64,000 nt of DNA from assembly GCA_030410095.1 (NCBI GenBank), contig JAUFRC010000001.1:2120501-2184500 (forward strand). The letters run 5' to 3'. The notes under the pieces were generated by a model. The model saw only the letters and a program-made list of their open reading frames with translations. It did no database searches and was not told the origin of the DNA. Numbering within the stretch: the first letter of the stretch is position 1; each line of letters starts with the position of its first letter. The position numbers and the translations under genes were made by a program. The stretch is from Paracoccus cavernae. GTDB taxonomy: Bacteria; Pseudomonadota; Alphaproteobacteria; Rhodobacterales; Rhodobacteraceae. Shown piece by piece: positions 53,157 through 63,228 of this stretch.

Positions 53157-53500
53157 GCCCTCCTTATCGCAAAGCCCGCGCGCGGCGGAAAGCGCTACCG
53201 AACGGGGCATTCCCGCGAAAATACGGTTGTGGCGGAGGGCGAGCGGAACGGATGGGTGCGGCAGAGGGCGCGCGGGATTGGACGGGGCGCGCATCGGCCT
53301 TGCCGGCGATGAGGAGGGAAACGCCCGCCAGAGCGGCTGCAAGGGCCGTTCGGCCGATCCCTCCCCCTCACGGCATATCCCCCGCCTTGGCGCACCACAA
53401 TGGCGTGACGCAGGCGCTAAATCTTTGCTCCGCCAGAACCATCTGTCGCGCACCGCGTTCTGTGGTTAAGTTGTTGGCAAGAAACAGCGGAGAGGGTGCA
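53157..53500. other. Intergenic region between divergent hrpB and ycjX
   Basis: 344 bases without a convincing gene in any frame, even allowing for indels. It must hold the two divergent promoters. I see a purine-rich stretch and AT-richer DNA at 53455-53490 (TGTGGTTAAGTTGTTGGC) just before ycjX, and the hrpB ribosome site at its left edge. No repeat, hairpin or RNA gene could be recognised. Confidence 0.6.
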
Positions 53501-54881
53501 ATGGGCATTGCCGATGATCTGATGCAGGGCTTGGGCCTCAGCGATCCCGTCCTGCGGATCGGCGTCACCGGTCTGTCGCGGGCGGGCAAGACGGTCTTCA
53601 TCACCTCGCTGGTCGCCAATCTGCTCGATCGCGGCCGGATGCCGGGCCTGCGCGCGGCCTCGGACGGGACGATCAAGGCGGCCTGGCTGCAACCCCAGCC
53701 CGACGACACCATTCCGCGCTTCGACTTCGAGCGCCACCTCGCCGACATGACCGGCGCAGACCCCCATTGGCCCGAAGGCACGCGCCATGTCAGCGAGATG
53801 CGGCTGTCGCTGCGCCTCCAGCCGCGCGGCCTGATTGCGGGGATGCGCGGGCAGCAGAACCTGCATCTCGATATCATCGATTATCCGGGCGAATGGCTGC
53901 TGGATCTGCGGCTGATGGACAAGAGCTTTGCCGACTGGTCGGCGGAGGTGCTCGATCGGATGGTCGGACGCCCGCGCGACAGCGACTATTTCGCGCTGGT
54001 TGCCGCCCATAACCCCGCGCAAAACGGGGCCGAGACCTTTTCCGAAGAGATCGCCCAACGCCTCGCTACCGGCTATACCGACCAGCTGCGCGCCGCGCGG
54101 GCGGCGGGCTGGTCCGATTGCACGCCGGGGCGCCTCCTCATGCCCGGAGAGATGGCCGGATCGCCCGCGCTCACATTCGCACCCTTGCCGCGCGACTTCG
54201 AGGGCAGCGCGCTTTACCGCGAATTCGCGCGCCGCTACGGGGCTTACAAGACACGGGTGGTGCAGCCCTTCTTCCGCGACCATTTCGCGCGGATCGACCG
54301 GCAGGTCGTCTTGATGGATGTCCTCGGCGCGATCCATGCAGGCCCCCGCGGTCGAGGACATGCGCCGCACCATGGCCGACATTCTCTCGGCCTTCCGCCC
54401 CGGCCGCGCGGGTTGGCTCTCGCAGCTTTTGGGCACGCGCCGCGTCGAGCGCATCCTTTTCGCCGCGACCAAGGCCGACCATCTCCACCATATCCAGCAT
54501 CCGCGCCTGACCAATATCGTCTCGGCCATGCTGCGCGAGGCCCGCGACCGCGCCGACTTCGCGGGTGCCCGAACCGAGGCCATGTCGATCGCCGCCCTGC
54601 GCTGCACCACCGAAGACATCATCACGCAGGATGGCGAAGAGCTTCCGGCGGTGCGGGGTCGCCTGATGGACGGCCGTCAGGCGAGCTTTTACCCCGGCGA
54701 GCTGCCGCTCAATCCCGCCGAGATCCTCAATCCCGCCATGCAGGGCGCGAGCGACTGGCTCGACGGCGATTATGCGGTCATGGATCTCGCGCCCGCGCCC
54801 AATACCTTGCGGCCGGGCGACGGGCCGCCCCATATCCGTCTGGACCGCGCGGCGGAATTCCTGATCGGCGACCGGATCTGA
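53501..54881 (+). CDS. ycjX: YcjX-like P-loop ATPase/GTPase (one frame change)
   Basis: About 460 residues of the YcjX (DUF463) family. Walker A is GVTGLSRAGKTVFITSL near the N-terminus; DIIDYPGEWLLDLRLMDKSF carries a DxxG-like motif. After a frame change near 54345 (C run) come EDMRRTMADILSAFRPG and ERILFAATKADHLHH, which resembles a nucleotide-specificity TKAD motif. The family is stress-linked and usually sits next to ycjF, as here. Exact function unknown. Confidence 0.9.
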
Positions 54882-54893
54882 GAGGGCAGCACC

Positions 54894-56111
54894 ATGAGCG
54901 ACGAGACACCCAAACGCCGCGGCCCCGTCATGATCGAGGTCGAGCCCGCGCCGCCGCAGGCCCCGAAAGCCGCGGCTTTGCGCCACCATGACGCGGAAAG
55001 CCCCGCCGCAATCCGGCCCGAATCCGCCGCAACCGGCGATGATTCCGGCAATGGCTTCGGTGACAATTTCGGCGACGACCGCCACCGCCGCCCGCCCCGC
55101 CCCGAAGGCGCCCCGCTCGAGACCCAGCCCTCGCCCGCCGATGCGCCGCTGATCGATGACGGCGGCTATGGCCAGCCGCAACCGCGCACCATGCGCCTCG
55201 TCTCGCGCATCATCGGCGGCAGACCCTCGCGGCTGACGCGGTTCTTCATCAATACGGGTGCGGCGCTTTTCACCTTCCTGCTCTCGGTTGCGGCGATGCG
55301 CTTCATCTCGAACCTGCTGGTCAGCTATCCGCTGCTCGGCTGGATCGGCGTCGCGCTTTTCGCGCTTTTCGCGATTGCCGCGCTCTTGATGGCATGGCGC
55401 GAGTACCGCGCATGGCACCGTTTCGCCAAGATCGACCAGATCAACCGCGAGGCGGTGTCGGCGCTCGAAACCGGCGATCTGGTGGCCGCGAAAAAGGTCA
55501 CGGACCAGCTGGCCACGCTTTACGCGGGGCGTCCCGAACTGCAGGGCGGACGCGCCTATCTGGCCGAGCGCAGGAACGAGACCTTCGATGCCGAAAGCCT
55601 GCTCGCCTTGGCCGAGACCCAGCTTCTGGCCGATCTCGACCAGCAGGCCCGCCGCGAGATCGAGGCCGCCGCCCGCACCGTGGCCGCCGCAACCGCGCTG
55701 ATCCCGCTGGCTTTGGCCGATGTCATCGCGGCACTGGCCGCCAATCTGCGCATGATCCGCCGCATGGCCGAAATCTACGGCGGTCGCGCCGGCGCGGTCG
55801 GCGGCTGGCGGCTGGCGAAAACCGTCATGGCCCATCTGGTGGCGACAGGCGCGGTCGCGGCGGGCGATGATCTGATCCATACGGTTGCGGGCGGCGGGCT
55901 TTTGGCCAAGGTCAGCAAGCGCTTCGGCGAGGGCGTCGTCAACGGCGCGCTGACCGCCCGCGTCGGCATTGCCGCGATGGAGGTCTGCCGGCCCCTGCCC
56001 TTCATCCACCAGCGCCGCCCCCGCGTCGGCAATCTGATCACGCGCGGCCTCAAAGGGCTTTTCGGCGAGGACGAACAGGCCCCGACCCGCGCCCGCCGCC
56101 CCGATGAATGA
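54894..56111 (+). CDS. ycjF: YcjF-like (DUF697/TIGR01620) membrane protein
   Basis: Intact 405-residue protein, 12 bases after ycjX. A disordered, Pro/Asp-rich N-terminus of about 100 residues is followed by two membrane helices (FINTGAALFTFLLSVAAMRFI and LLGWIGVALFALFAIAALLMAW). A cytoplasmic helical domain follows, with the DUF697 segment AATALIPLALADVIAALAANLRMI. It is probably the membrane partner of YcjX. Confidence 0.9.
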   Translation: MSDETPKRRGPVMIEVEPAPPQAPKAAALRHHDAESPAAIRPESAATGDDSGNGFGDNFGDDRHRRPPRPEGAPLETQPSPADAPLIDDGGYGQPQPRTMRLVSRIIGGRPSRLTRFFINTGAALFTFLLSVAAMRFISNLLVSYPLLGWIGVALFALFAIAALLMAWREYRAWHRFAKIDQINREAVSALETGDLVAAKKVTDQLATLYAGRPELQGGRAYLAERRNETFDAESLLALAETQLLADLDQQARREIEAAARTVAAATALIPLALADVIAALAANLRMIRRMAEIYGGRAGAVGGWRLAKTVMAHLVATGAVAAGDDLIHTVAGGGLLAKVSKRFGEGVVNGALTARVGIAAMEVCRPLPFIHQRRPRVGNLITRGLKGLFGEDEQAPTRARRPDE

Positions 56112-56303
56112 GGCGATCCGGCCGAACAGCCCCGCCCGTCCGCGACGGCAGTTGCGGTCTGGTGCCCCGTCACGCCCGTCTGCCCTCCGGCCCCTGTTCC
56201 GGTGCGGGGCACAAGACGTGTCGCAAGCCCAGGCACAGCAACCCTCGCGGCACGGGCCGCCTCTCTGTCCAAAGGGGCGCGCGGCGGTTAGGATGGATCG
56301 GTC

Positions 56304-58415
56304 ATGATCCGCTTTCCCTTCTCGAACCGCCAAGGCAGGCCGCGCAAGGCCCACGCCGCGCGTGATCCTCGCGCCCTTTCGCTGCCGGTCTTTGCGCTCG
56401 CGGGGGTGCTGGCGCTTGGCGCGGGGCTGCGCGACCGGCTGGATGACTGGGTCGCGCGCACCCAACTGCCCCTTCTCGAAGTCCCCGTTGGCACCGAGGT
56501 CCTTGCCCGCGACGGCGCGCTTTTGCGGGCCTTTCAGGTTGCGGACGGACGCTGGCGGCTTGCTCCGGGTCCGGTCGACCCCCTGCTGATCGCCATGCTG
56601 ACGACATGGGAGGACCGCCGCTTCGCCGAGCATAACGGCGTCGATCCGGTGGCGCTTTTGCGCGCGGCGAGGCAATCGCTCAGGCACGGGCGGGTGGTCT
56701 CGGGTGCCTCGACCCTGACCATGCAGGTGGCGCGGCTGCTCGAGGAAGGTCCGACCGGCGAATGGCAGGGCAAGATCCGCCAGATGCGGCTCGCGCTCGC
56801 GCTTGAGCGCAACCTGAGCAAGGACGAAATCCTCGACCTCTACCTGCGCCTCGCCCCCTATGGCGCCAATGTCGAAGGGGTGCGCGCCGCCTCGCTGCTC
56901 TGGTTCGGCAAAGAGGCGCATCGCCTCACCCCCGCCGAGGCCGCGCTGCTCGTGGCTTTGCCGCAATCGCCCGAACGCCGCCGCCCCGACCGCCACCCGC
57001 AGGCCGCCAAAACCGCGCGCGACCGCGTTTTGGCCCGCGCCGCCGAGGCGGGGCTGATCTCGGAGGCCGATGCACGGGCCGCGATGGCCGAGCCGGTCCC
57101 GACCCGACGCCGCGCCTTTCCCGCCGTCGCGCCGCTTCTGGCGGACCGGCTTGCGCGCAGCCATCCCGGCGCGACGCGGATCGGGACGACGATCGATCTG
57201 CGCCTGCAACGCCGCGCCGAAAGCCTGATCGAGCGGGCCTCGAAGGCGCAGGGGCATCGGGTCTCGGCAGCGCTGGTTCTGGCCGACCACCGCAACGGCG
57301 AGATTCTGGCCGAGGTCGGCGCGGCCGAATGGGCGGCAGGCCCGTCCTCGGGCTTCATCGACATGACGCAGGCCGTGCGCTCGCCCGGATCGACCCTCAA
57401 GCCCTTCGTCTACGGGCTGGCCTTTGACGACGGTATCGCCCATCCCGAAACCCTGATCGAGGATCGCCCGACGGCTTTCGGCCATTGGCAGCCGCAGAAT
57501 TTCGACAACAAGTTCCGCGGCACGGTCTCGATGCGGCAGGCGCTGATCTGGTCGCTGAACATTCCCGTGGTCAAGCTTGCCGAAGTCACCGGCCCCACCC
57601 GCATCGCCCAGACCCTGGCGCGGGGCGGCATCAACCTGCGGCTCTCGGGCGGGGCGGCACCGGGGCTTGCGGTCACGCTTGGCGGCGCGGGCGTCACGCT
57701 CGAGGAACTGGCGAACGGCTATGCCGCTTTGGCGCGGGGCGGCACGGGGATCACCCTCTCGCCGCTGCCCGGTGGCGCAGAGCCGCGCGAAACCGCGATG
57801 TTCGGCCCCGTCGCCGCCTGGCAGGTCGGCCATATCATGGCGCAGGCCCTGCCCCCGACCGGCCGTCCTTCGGGACGGATCGCGTGGAAAACCGGCACCT
57901 CCTACGGCAACCGCGACGCGCTCGCGGTGGGTTATAACGGCGGCTATGTCGTGGCGGTCTGGATGGGGCGGCCGGACGGCACGCCCGTCCCCGGCGCTTT
58001 CGGGGGCGATCTCGCAGCGCCGCTTCTGTTCGATGTTTTCGACATCCTGCCCGATATCGCGCTGCCGCCGCCGCCGCCCCAAACGCTGACGGTCCCGAAT
58101 GCGGCGCTACCGCTGCCGCTGCGCCGCTTTGCCCCCGCCGGAGAGGCCAGCGCCGTCGCCGCCCGTCCCGCGGCACCCGACAGCCTGCGCCTGACCTTTC
58201 CGCCGGACGGGGCGGAAATGGACGCCAAAAGCCCGCTGACCGCCAAAGCCCGCGGTGGCCGCGCGCCCTATACATTCCTCGTGAACGGTGCGCCGGTCGC
58301 GATCGCCCAGCCCCAACCCAGCGCCGAGATCCCCAATCCGGGCCCCGGCTTTGCCCGCATGACGGTCATCGATGCCGACGGAACATCCGCCTCTGCCTCG
58401 ATCCGGCTACATTAG
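56304..58415 (+). CDS. pbpC: Penicillin-binding protein 1C
   Basis: Intact, 703 residues: bifunctional peptidoglycan glycosyltransferase/transpeptidase. The signal-anchor is at about 25-42. The glycosyltransferase domain has TWEDRRFAEHNGVDP (Glu103) and GASTLTMQVARLL. The transpeptidase domain has SPGSTLKPF (Ser363-x-x-Lys366), SLN in QALIWSLNIPVV, and KTGTS in AWKTGTSYGNRD. The C-terminal BiPBP domain (LRLTFPPDGAEM) is present. The alpha-2-macroglobulin gene that usually precedes pbpC is absent; only 192 non-coding bases lie before it. Confidence 0.95.
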   Translation: MIRFPFSNRQGRPRKAHAARDPRALSLPVFALAGVLALGAGLRDRLDDWVARTQLPLLEVPVGTEVLARDGALLRAFQVADGRWRLAPGPVDPLLIAMLTTWEDRRFAEHNGVDPVALLRAARQSLRHGRVVSGASTLTMQVARLLEEGPTGEWQGKIRQMRLALALERNLSKDEILDLYLRLAPYGANVEGVRAASLLWFGKEAHRLTPAEAALLVALPQSPERRRPDRHPQAAKTARDRVLARAAEAGLISEADARAAMAEPVPTRRRAFPAVAPLLADRLARSHPGATRIGTTIDLRLQRRAESLIERASKAQGHRVSAALVLADHRNGEILAEVGAAEWAAGPSSGFIDMTQAVRSPGSTLKPFVYGLAFDDGIAHPETLIEDRPTAFGHWQPQNFDNKFRGTVSMRQALIWSLNIPVVKLAEVTGPTRIAQTLARGGINLRLSGGAAPGLAVTLGGAGVTLEELANGYAALARGGTGITLSPLPGGAEPRETAMFGPVAAWQVGHIMAQALPPTGRPSGRIAWKTGTSYGNRDALAVGYNGGYVVAVWMGRPDGTPVPGAFGGDLAAPLLFDVFDILPDIALPPPPPQTLTVPNAALPLPLRRFAPAGEASAVAARPAAPDSLRLTFPPDGAEMDAKSPLTAKARGGRAPYTFLVNGAPVAIAQPQPSAEIPNPGPGFARMTVIDADGTSASASIRLH

Positions 58416-58483
58416 TCGATCAAATTGCGGCCATCGGCACCAATTAACCTTTCCTTCGCCAATTTTCCTTACATATTTAAGAC

Positions 58484-58915
58484 ATGCTGCGCATCGACGA
58501 TCATATCGCAATCCAGGAATGGGAGCTCTCCGAGCAATTCACCCGGTCTCAGGGACCGGGCGGCCAGAACGTGAACAAGGTCGAGACCGCGGTCGAACTC
58601 CGCTTCGAGGCGGAGCGCTCGCCCGGCCTGACCCCCGCCGTGAAAACCCGCCTGCGCCGTCTGGCCGGCAGGCGCTGGACGGTGGATGGCGCAATCGTCA
58701 TTCTGGCACAGGAAACGCGCTCGCAACTGCGTAACCGTGAACTGGCACGCGAAAGACTGGCGGAGCTGATCCGCGAGGCCCTCGTCGCGCCCAAGCGCCG
58801 GATCGCCACGCGCCCGACGCTCGGCAGCCAAAAGCGCAGGCTGGCGGGCAAGACCCAGCGCGGACAGGTGAAAACCCTGCGCGGACGTGTCTCGGACAGC
58901 GAGGCCGCCGAATGA
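58484..58915 (+). CDS. arfB: Peptidyl-tRNA hydrolase ArfB (ribosome rescue)
   Basis: Intact 143-residue rescue factor that frees stalled ribosomes lacking a stop codon. The release-factor GGQ motif is at residues 26-28 in RSQGPGGQNVNKVETAVELRF. The C-terminal tail is strongly basic (KRRIATRPTLGSQKRRLAGK), which inserts into the empty mRNA channel. Its stop overlaps the NUDIX start by 4 bases. smpB, part of the alternative trans-translation route, lies 3.8 kb downstream. Confidence 0.95.
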   Translation: MLRIDDHIAIQEWELSEQFTRSQGPGGQNVNKVETAVELRFEAERSPGLTPAVKTRLRRLAGRRWTVDGAIVILAQETRSQLRNRELARERLAELIREALVAPKRRIATRPTLGSQKRRLAGKTQRGQVKTLRGRVSDSEAAE

Positions 58916-59373
58916 TGGATCTTTTCCGCGAGAAGCTCGGCAGGCTTCTCGGACGCCGCCCCGCCGCCCTTCAGGTCGCCGCTTTGTGTCTGCAGCCCGA
59001 AACCGGCAAGGTGCTTCTGGTCACCTCGCGCGGGACCGGCCGCTGGATCATTCCCAAAGGCTGGCCGATGGAAGGCCGAAGCCTTGGTCAGGCCGCCGAG
59101 CAGGAGGCATGGGAAGAGGCCGGCGTGCGCGGCAAGCTCTCCGACAAGGAATGCGGGCGCTATTATTACGACAAGCAGCAGGATCGCGGTTTCGCCATTC
59201 CGGTCGAAGTCCGCGTTTTCGCCATCGAAGTCGAAAAGCTGCGCGAGAAATTCCCCGAAAGCGAAGAGCGCGAGCGGGCATGGTTCACCCCTGCCGAAGC
59301 GGCCGAGCGCGTCGACGAATCCGGTCTCAAGACCTTGCTGCGCAGTCTTCCCGCCTATGAAGGGGTGAGATAG
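58912..59373 (+). CDS. NUDIX hydrolase, diphosphoinositol-polyphosphate-hydrolase-like
   Basis: Intact 153-residue NUDIX protein. The box reads GWPMEGRSLGQAAEQEAWEEAGV: the Gly, the EE and the final Gly are kept, but the usual R-E-U start is Q-E-A and the upstream Glu position is Arg. This variant is common in the DIPP-like branch. The nucleotide or inositol-phosphate substrate cannot be assigned. It overlaps arfB and may be co-expressed. Confidence 0.9.
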   Translation: MMDLFREKLGRLLGRRPAALQVAALCLQPETGKVLLVTSRGTGRWIIPKGWPMEGRSLGQAAEQEAWEEAGVRGKLSDKECGRYYYDKQQDRGFAIPVEVRVFAIEVEKLREKFPESEERERAWFTPAEAAERVDESGLKTLLRSLPAYEGVR

Positions 59374-59382
59374 CCGCACGGA

Positions 59383-60794
59383 ATGGCCAATTCGAACAAT
59401 GACTTCCGCATCCTCGACAAGGATCTGAGCCGCGTTTCCAATGCCGAAAGCGCAAGCGTCCAGCTTGGCCAATCCATGATCCGGCTGGGGATTGCGGTGC
59501 TGTTCATCGCCTTGGCCGCCCTGATTTCCTTTGGTGCTTTCGGCGGCCACCCCGGCCTCGGCATCATCGTGGCGGGAGTCGCGGTCTCGGCCTATCTGGC
59601 ACTGTCGATCGGTGCCAACGACGTCTCGAACTCGCTGGGGCCTGCGGTGGGGGCGGGGGCGATCGGCATGACCTCGGGGCTGGTGCTGGTGGGCGTTATG
59701 CAGGTCGCGGGCGCGGTTTTCGCGGGAGGCGAGGTCACCAACCGGCTTGGCGACGGCATCGTCATCCCGATGATCCACGGCGAGACCTCGGGGCGGATGA
59801 TGCTGGCCGCACTTTTGGCGGCCGCGACATGGATCAGCCTTGCAACCTGGGCCTCGGCGCCGGTCAGTACAACCCATTCCATCGTCGGCGCCATCGCGGG
59901 CGCGGGGATCACGCTTTACGGCTGGCAGGCGGTGAACTGGCCCAGCATGGCGATGATCGCGACCGGATGGGTGCTCTCGCCGCTGCTGTCGGGGCTGATC
60001 GCCGCGCTGTTGCTCGCCTTTTTCCGCAAGCGGATCTACGAGCAGCAGGACCGCCAAAAGGCCGCGCGGCGCTGGTTGCCCTGGCTGATCGGCATGCTCG
60101 GCGTGCTGTTCACGCTCAATCTTTTCAAGCTGGCGCTGGGTTTCGCGGCTTTGCCCTCGATGCTTGCCGCGCTTGGTGTCGGCGCGCTTGGCTGGTGGTA
60201 TGCAGGCACCGCCATTGACCGCCAGTTCGCGCGAGAGCAATCGCCGCGCGCCGCGATGAAGGCGATTTTCGCTTTGCCGCTGGTGATTTCGGCGCTGGCC
60301 ATGGGCTTTGCGCATGGCTCGAACGATGCGGCCAATGTCATTGCGCCGCTCTCGGCGGTGCTGTTGGCGAGCGACGGGCCGGTCGACAGCATTGCGGCCT
60401 GGTCGCCTTTGCTGGCCGGTCTGGGGATCGCGGGCGGCGCCATGCTGTTCGGTCGCAGGCTGGTCCATATGGTCGGCAGCCGGATCACGCGGCTGAACGC
60501 CAGCAGGGCCTTTTGCGTTTCGGTCGCGACCGCGGCCACGGTGATCGGCGCGTCGAGCATCGGTCTGCCGGTCTCGACCACCCATGTCGCGGTCGGGGGC
60601 GTCTTCGGCGTGGGCTTTTACCGCGAATGGGAGGACCGGCGCGCCCAACGCGACCGCGCCCCCTCCCCGACGAGGAACACAAGCGCCGCCATCTCGTGCG
60701 CCGCTCGCATATGCGCACGATCTTCGGCGCCTGGCTGGTCACGGTGCCCGCCTCGGCGCTACTGGCTGCGGGTTGTGCGTGGCTGATCGCCTGA
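59383..60794 (+). CDS. pit: PiT-family inorganic phosphate permease (one frame change)
   Basis: About 470 residues, ten or more membrane helices. The two inverted-repeat signatures are present: LSIGANDVSNSLGPAVGAGA, and GFAHGSNDAANVIAPLSAV, with PVSTTHSIVGAIAGAG and PVSTTHVAVGGVFGVG. The C-terminal helix (RTIFGAWLVTVPASALLAAG) follows a frame change near 60660; the span is one base short. It imports phosphate with H+ or Na+. It starts 9 bases after the NUDIX stop. Confidence 0.92.
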
Positions 60795-60801
60795 GAGGGC
60801 G

Positions 60802-62480
60802 TCAGGCGCGCGACTGGCCAGCCTCTTGTGCGGCCTCTCCGGCGGCGCGGGTCTGATCGAGCGTCGCGCCGGTCGTGAGCGCCTGAGGGTCAAGCCGCAG
60901 CTCGATCACCGCCAAAGTCCCCGCGGCCTGCGCCCGCGCGAAAGCGCCCGCGAAATCCGCGCCGCTTTCGACCCTCTCGCCATAGCCGCCATAGGCCCGC
61001 GCCAGAGCCGCGAAATCGGGATTGACCAGATCCGTGCCCGAGACCCGTCCGGGATAGGTCTTCTCCTGATGCATGCGGATCGTGCCGTAGCGCCCGTTAT
61101 TGGCCACGATCACGATCACCGCCGCGCCATATTGCGCCGCCGTCGACAGCTCGTTCACCGTCATCTGAAGGCAGCCGTCCCCGCAAGGCATACGACGGTG
61201 CGGTCGGGATGCTCGATCTTGGCGGAAATCGCGGCGGGCAGGCCGTAGCCCATCGACCCCGAGGTCGGCGCAAGCTGCGTCCCGAAGCGGCGGAAGCGGT
61301 AATAGCGGTGCAGGAAGGCCGCGTAATTGCCCGCGCCATTGGTCAGGATCGCGTCTGCGGGAAGGTTGGCGGAAAGCCAGCCCACGACCTCTTCCATGCG
61401 GACCGCGCCGGGAGTGGGTTTGGGCTGCTGCCATGCCTCGTAAGCGGCACGGAGCCCTTTGGTCCAGTCGCGCCAAGCGGCATTTTCGGGCGGCGCGGGG
61501 CGCTCGGCCAAGGCGGCGATCACGCGGCGCGGATCGGCGGCAAGCCCCGGATCGGGCTGCCAGAGACGGCCCAATTCGTCGGGAGAAGGATGGATATGGA
61601 TCACACGCTTGTCGGGACGCGCGGGATTCATCAGCTCGTAGCCGCGCGTCAGCGTATCGCCCAGCCGCGAGCCGAGCGACAGGATGCAATCGGATTGCTG
61701 CAGTGCCTCGCCCAAGGCGGGGTTCATTCCCACGCCAAGGTCGCCCGCATATTCGGGACGGGCATTGTCGAAATGGCCCTGACGACGAAAGGAGACCGAG
61801 ACCGGAAGACCCCAAGCCGACGCAAACCGCGCCAGATCATCGGCCGCCTGCTGTGACCACAGCGTGCCGCCCGCGATGACCAGCGGGCGCTTGGCGCTTG
61901 CCAAGGCTTCAAGGATCGCGGTGACAGCCTCGGGCGCGACGGCATCAAGGCGGGGGCGCGCGGCAGGCAGGTCGGCGACTTCGGCGCGGGCAGACAGCAT
62001 GTCTTCGGGCAGCGCCAGAACCACAGGGCCGGGGCGGCCCGACATGGCGATCTGGAAGGCGCGGCTCAGATATTCGGGGATGCGCGCGGTCTGGTCGATC
62101 TCGGCCACCCATTTCGCGAGTCCCCGAAAACCGCGCGGTAATTCACCTCCTGAAATGCATCGCGGTCACGGTCGGCGCGCGCGATTTGACCCACGAACAG
62201 GATCATCGGGGTCGATCCTGCATGGCGACATGGATGCCCGCGCTGGCATTCGTGGCGCCCGGCCCGCGGGTCACAAAGGCTATGCCGGGGGTCGTGGTCA
62301 GCTTGCCGTAAGCCTCGGCCATCATCGCGGCGCCGCCTTCGTGACGACAGACGATGTTCTCGATCCCCGATCGTAGAGCCCGTCGAGCACCGCCAGAAAG
62401 CTCTCGCCCGGAACCGAGAACACCCGCTTCACGCGATTGGCCTTGAGCGCCTCGACCAGAATTTGCCCGCCGTGCCGCAT
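60802..62480 (-). CDS. Thiamine-diphosphate enzyme, acetolactate synthase-like (four frame changes)
   Basis: About 560 residues. The N-terminal Pyr domain starts [20 protein letters not shown] and holds the TPP-activating Glu in [17 protein letters not shown], then [24 protein letters not shown]. The middle domain is [20 protein letters not shown]. The PP domain has [25 protein letters not shown] and a GDG...NN motif ([14 protein letters not shown] ... [14 protein letters not shown]). Frame changes are near 62350, 62215, 62110 and 61185, and the span fits four missing bases. No regulatory-subunit gene is beside it, so it may be a catabolic decarboxylase rather than IlvB. GGAGG lies upstream of ATG 62480. 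Confidence 0.88.
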
Positions 62481-62682
62481 TCCGCATCCTCCACCCGTGA
62501 CCTGCGCCGCCATCCTGCGCGCCATATCTTGTGTCCCATGCTGTGCGAGGCATGGCGCGACGGCAAGCCCGCCTGTCGCCGCGCCGCTTTCCCCCTTCGC
62601 GGTCGGGGCAAATGCGCCACGGCAGCGCACGCGCTTTGCGGGGCGGCTTTACAGAAGCGGGCGCGATCACTATCTCGCTTTC

Positions 62683-63162
62683 ATGGCCACGAAATCAGAC
62701 CCCAATTACAAGATCATCGCCGAGAACCGCCGCGCCCGCTTCGATTACTTCATCGAAAGCGATCTCGAGGTCGGCATCATCCTGACCGGCTCCGAGGTGA
62801 AAAGCCTGCGGACGGGGCAGTCGAATATCGCCGAAAGCTATGCCTCGGTCGAACAGGGCGAATTGTGGCTGATCAACGCCTATATCGCGGCCTATAAACA
62901 GGCTGGCGTCTTCGGGCACGAAGAGCGCCGCCGCCGCAAACTGCTGGTCTCGCGCAAGGAATTGTCGCGGCTTTGGCAGTCGATCGGCCGCGAGGGCATG
63001 ACGCTGATTCCTCTGGTCATGTATTTCAACGACCGCGGCATCGTGAAGCTGAAGATCGGCATCGCCAAGGGCAAGAAGAACCACGACAAGCGCGAAACCG
63101 ACGCCAAACGCGATTGGGGACGCCAGAAACAGCGCCTTCTGAAACAAGGCAGTTCAGACTAA
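62683..63162 (+). CDS. smpB: SsrA-binding protein SmpB
   Basis: Intact 159-residue partner of tmRNA in trans-translation. Family segments are [35 protein letters not shown] abbreviated as NRRARFDYF and TGSEVKSLR, then [22 protein letters not shown] and the C-terminal basic tail ([19 protein letters not shown]). ATG 62683 is the usual start ([10 protein letters not shown]). It is divergent from the acetolactate-synthase-like gene across 202 bases. The tmRNA gene itself is not in the window. Confidence 0.96.
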   Translation: MATKSDPNYKIIAENRRARFDYFIESDLEVGIILTGSEVKSLRTGQSNIAESYASVEQGELWLINAYIAAYKQAGVFGHEERRRRKLLVSRKELSRLWQSIGREGMTLIPLVMYFNDRGIVKLKIGIAKGKKNHDKRETDAKRDWGRQKQRLLKQGSSD

Positions 63163-63228
63163 GCGAAGCATTGCAGCGCCGCCCCTTGCCGGTTACATCG
63201 TGCAAGGCTTGTTTTGCGGGGAATGCGC

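Noticed and set aside
54171..58082. 1303-codon open frame on the minus strand across ycjX, ycjF and pbpC
   Set aside because: It is antisense to three recognisable genes and its product is Arg/Gly/Asp-rich low-complexity sequence, the usual shadow of high-GC third codon positions.
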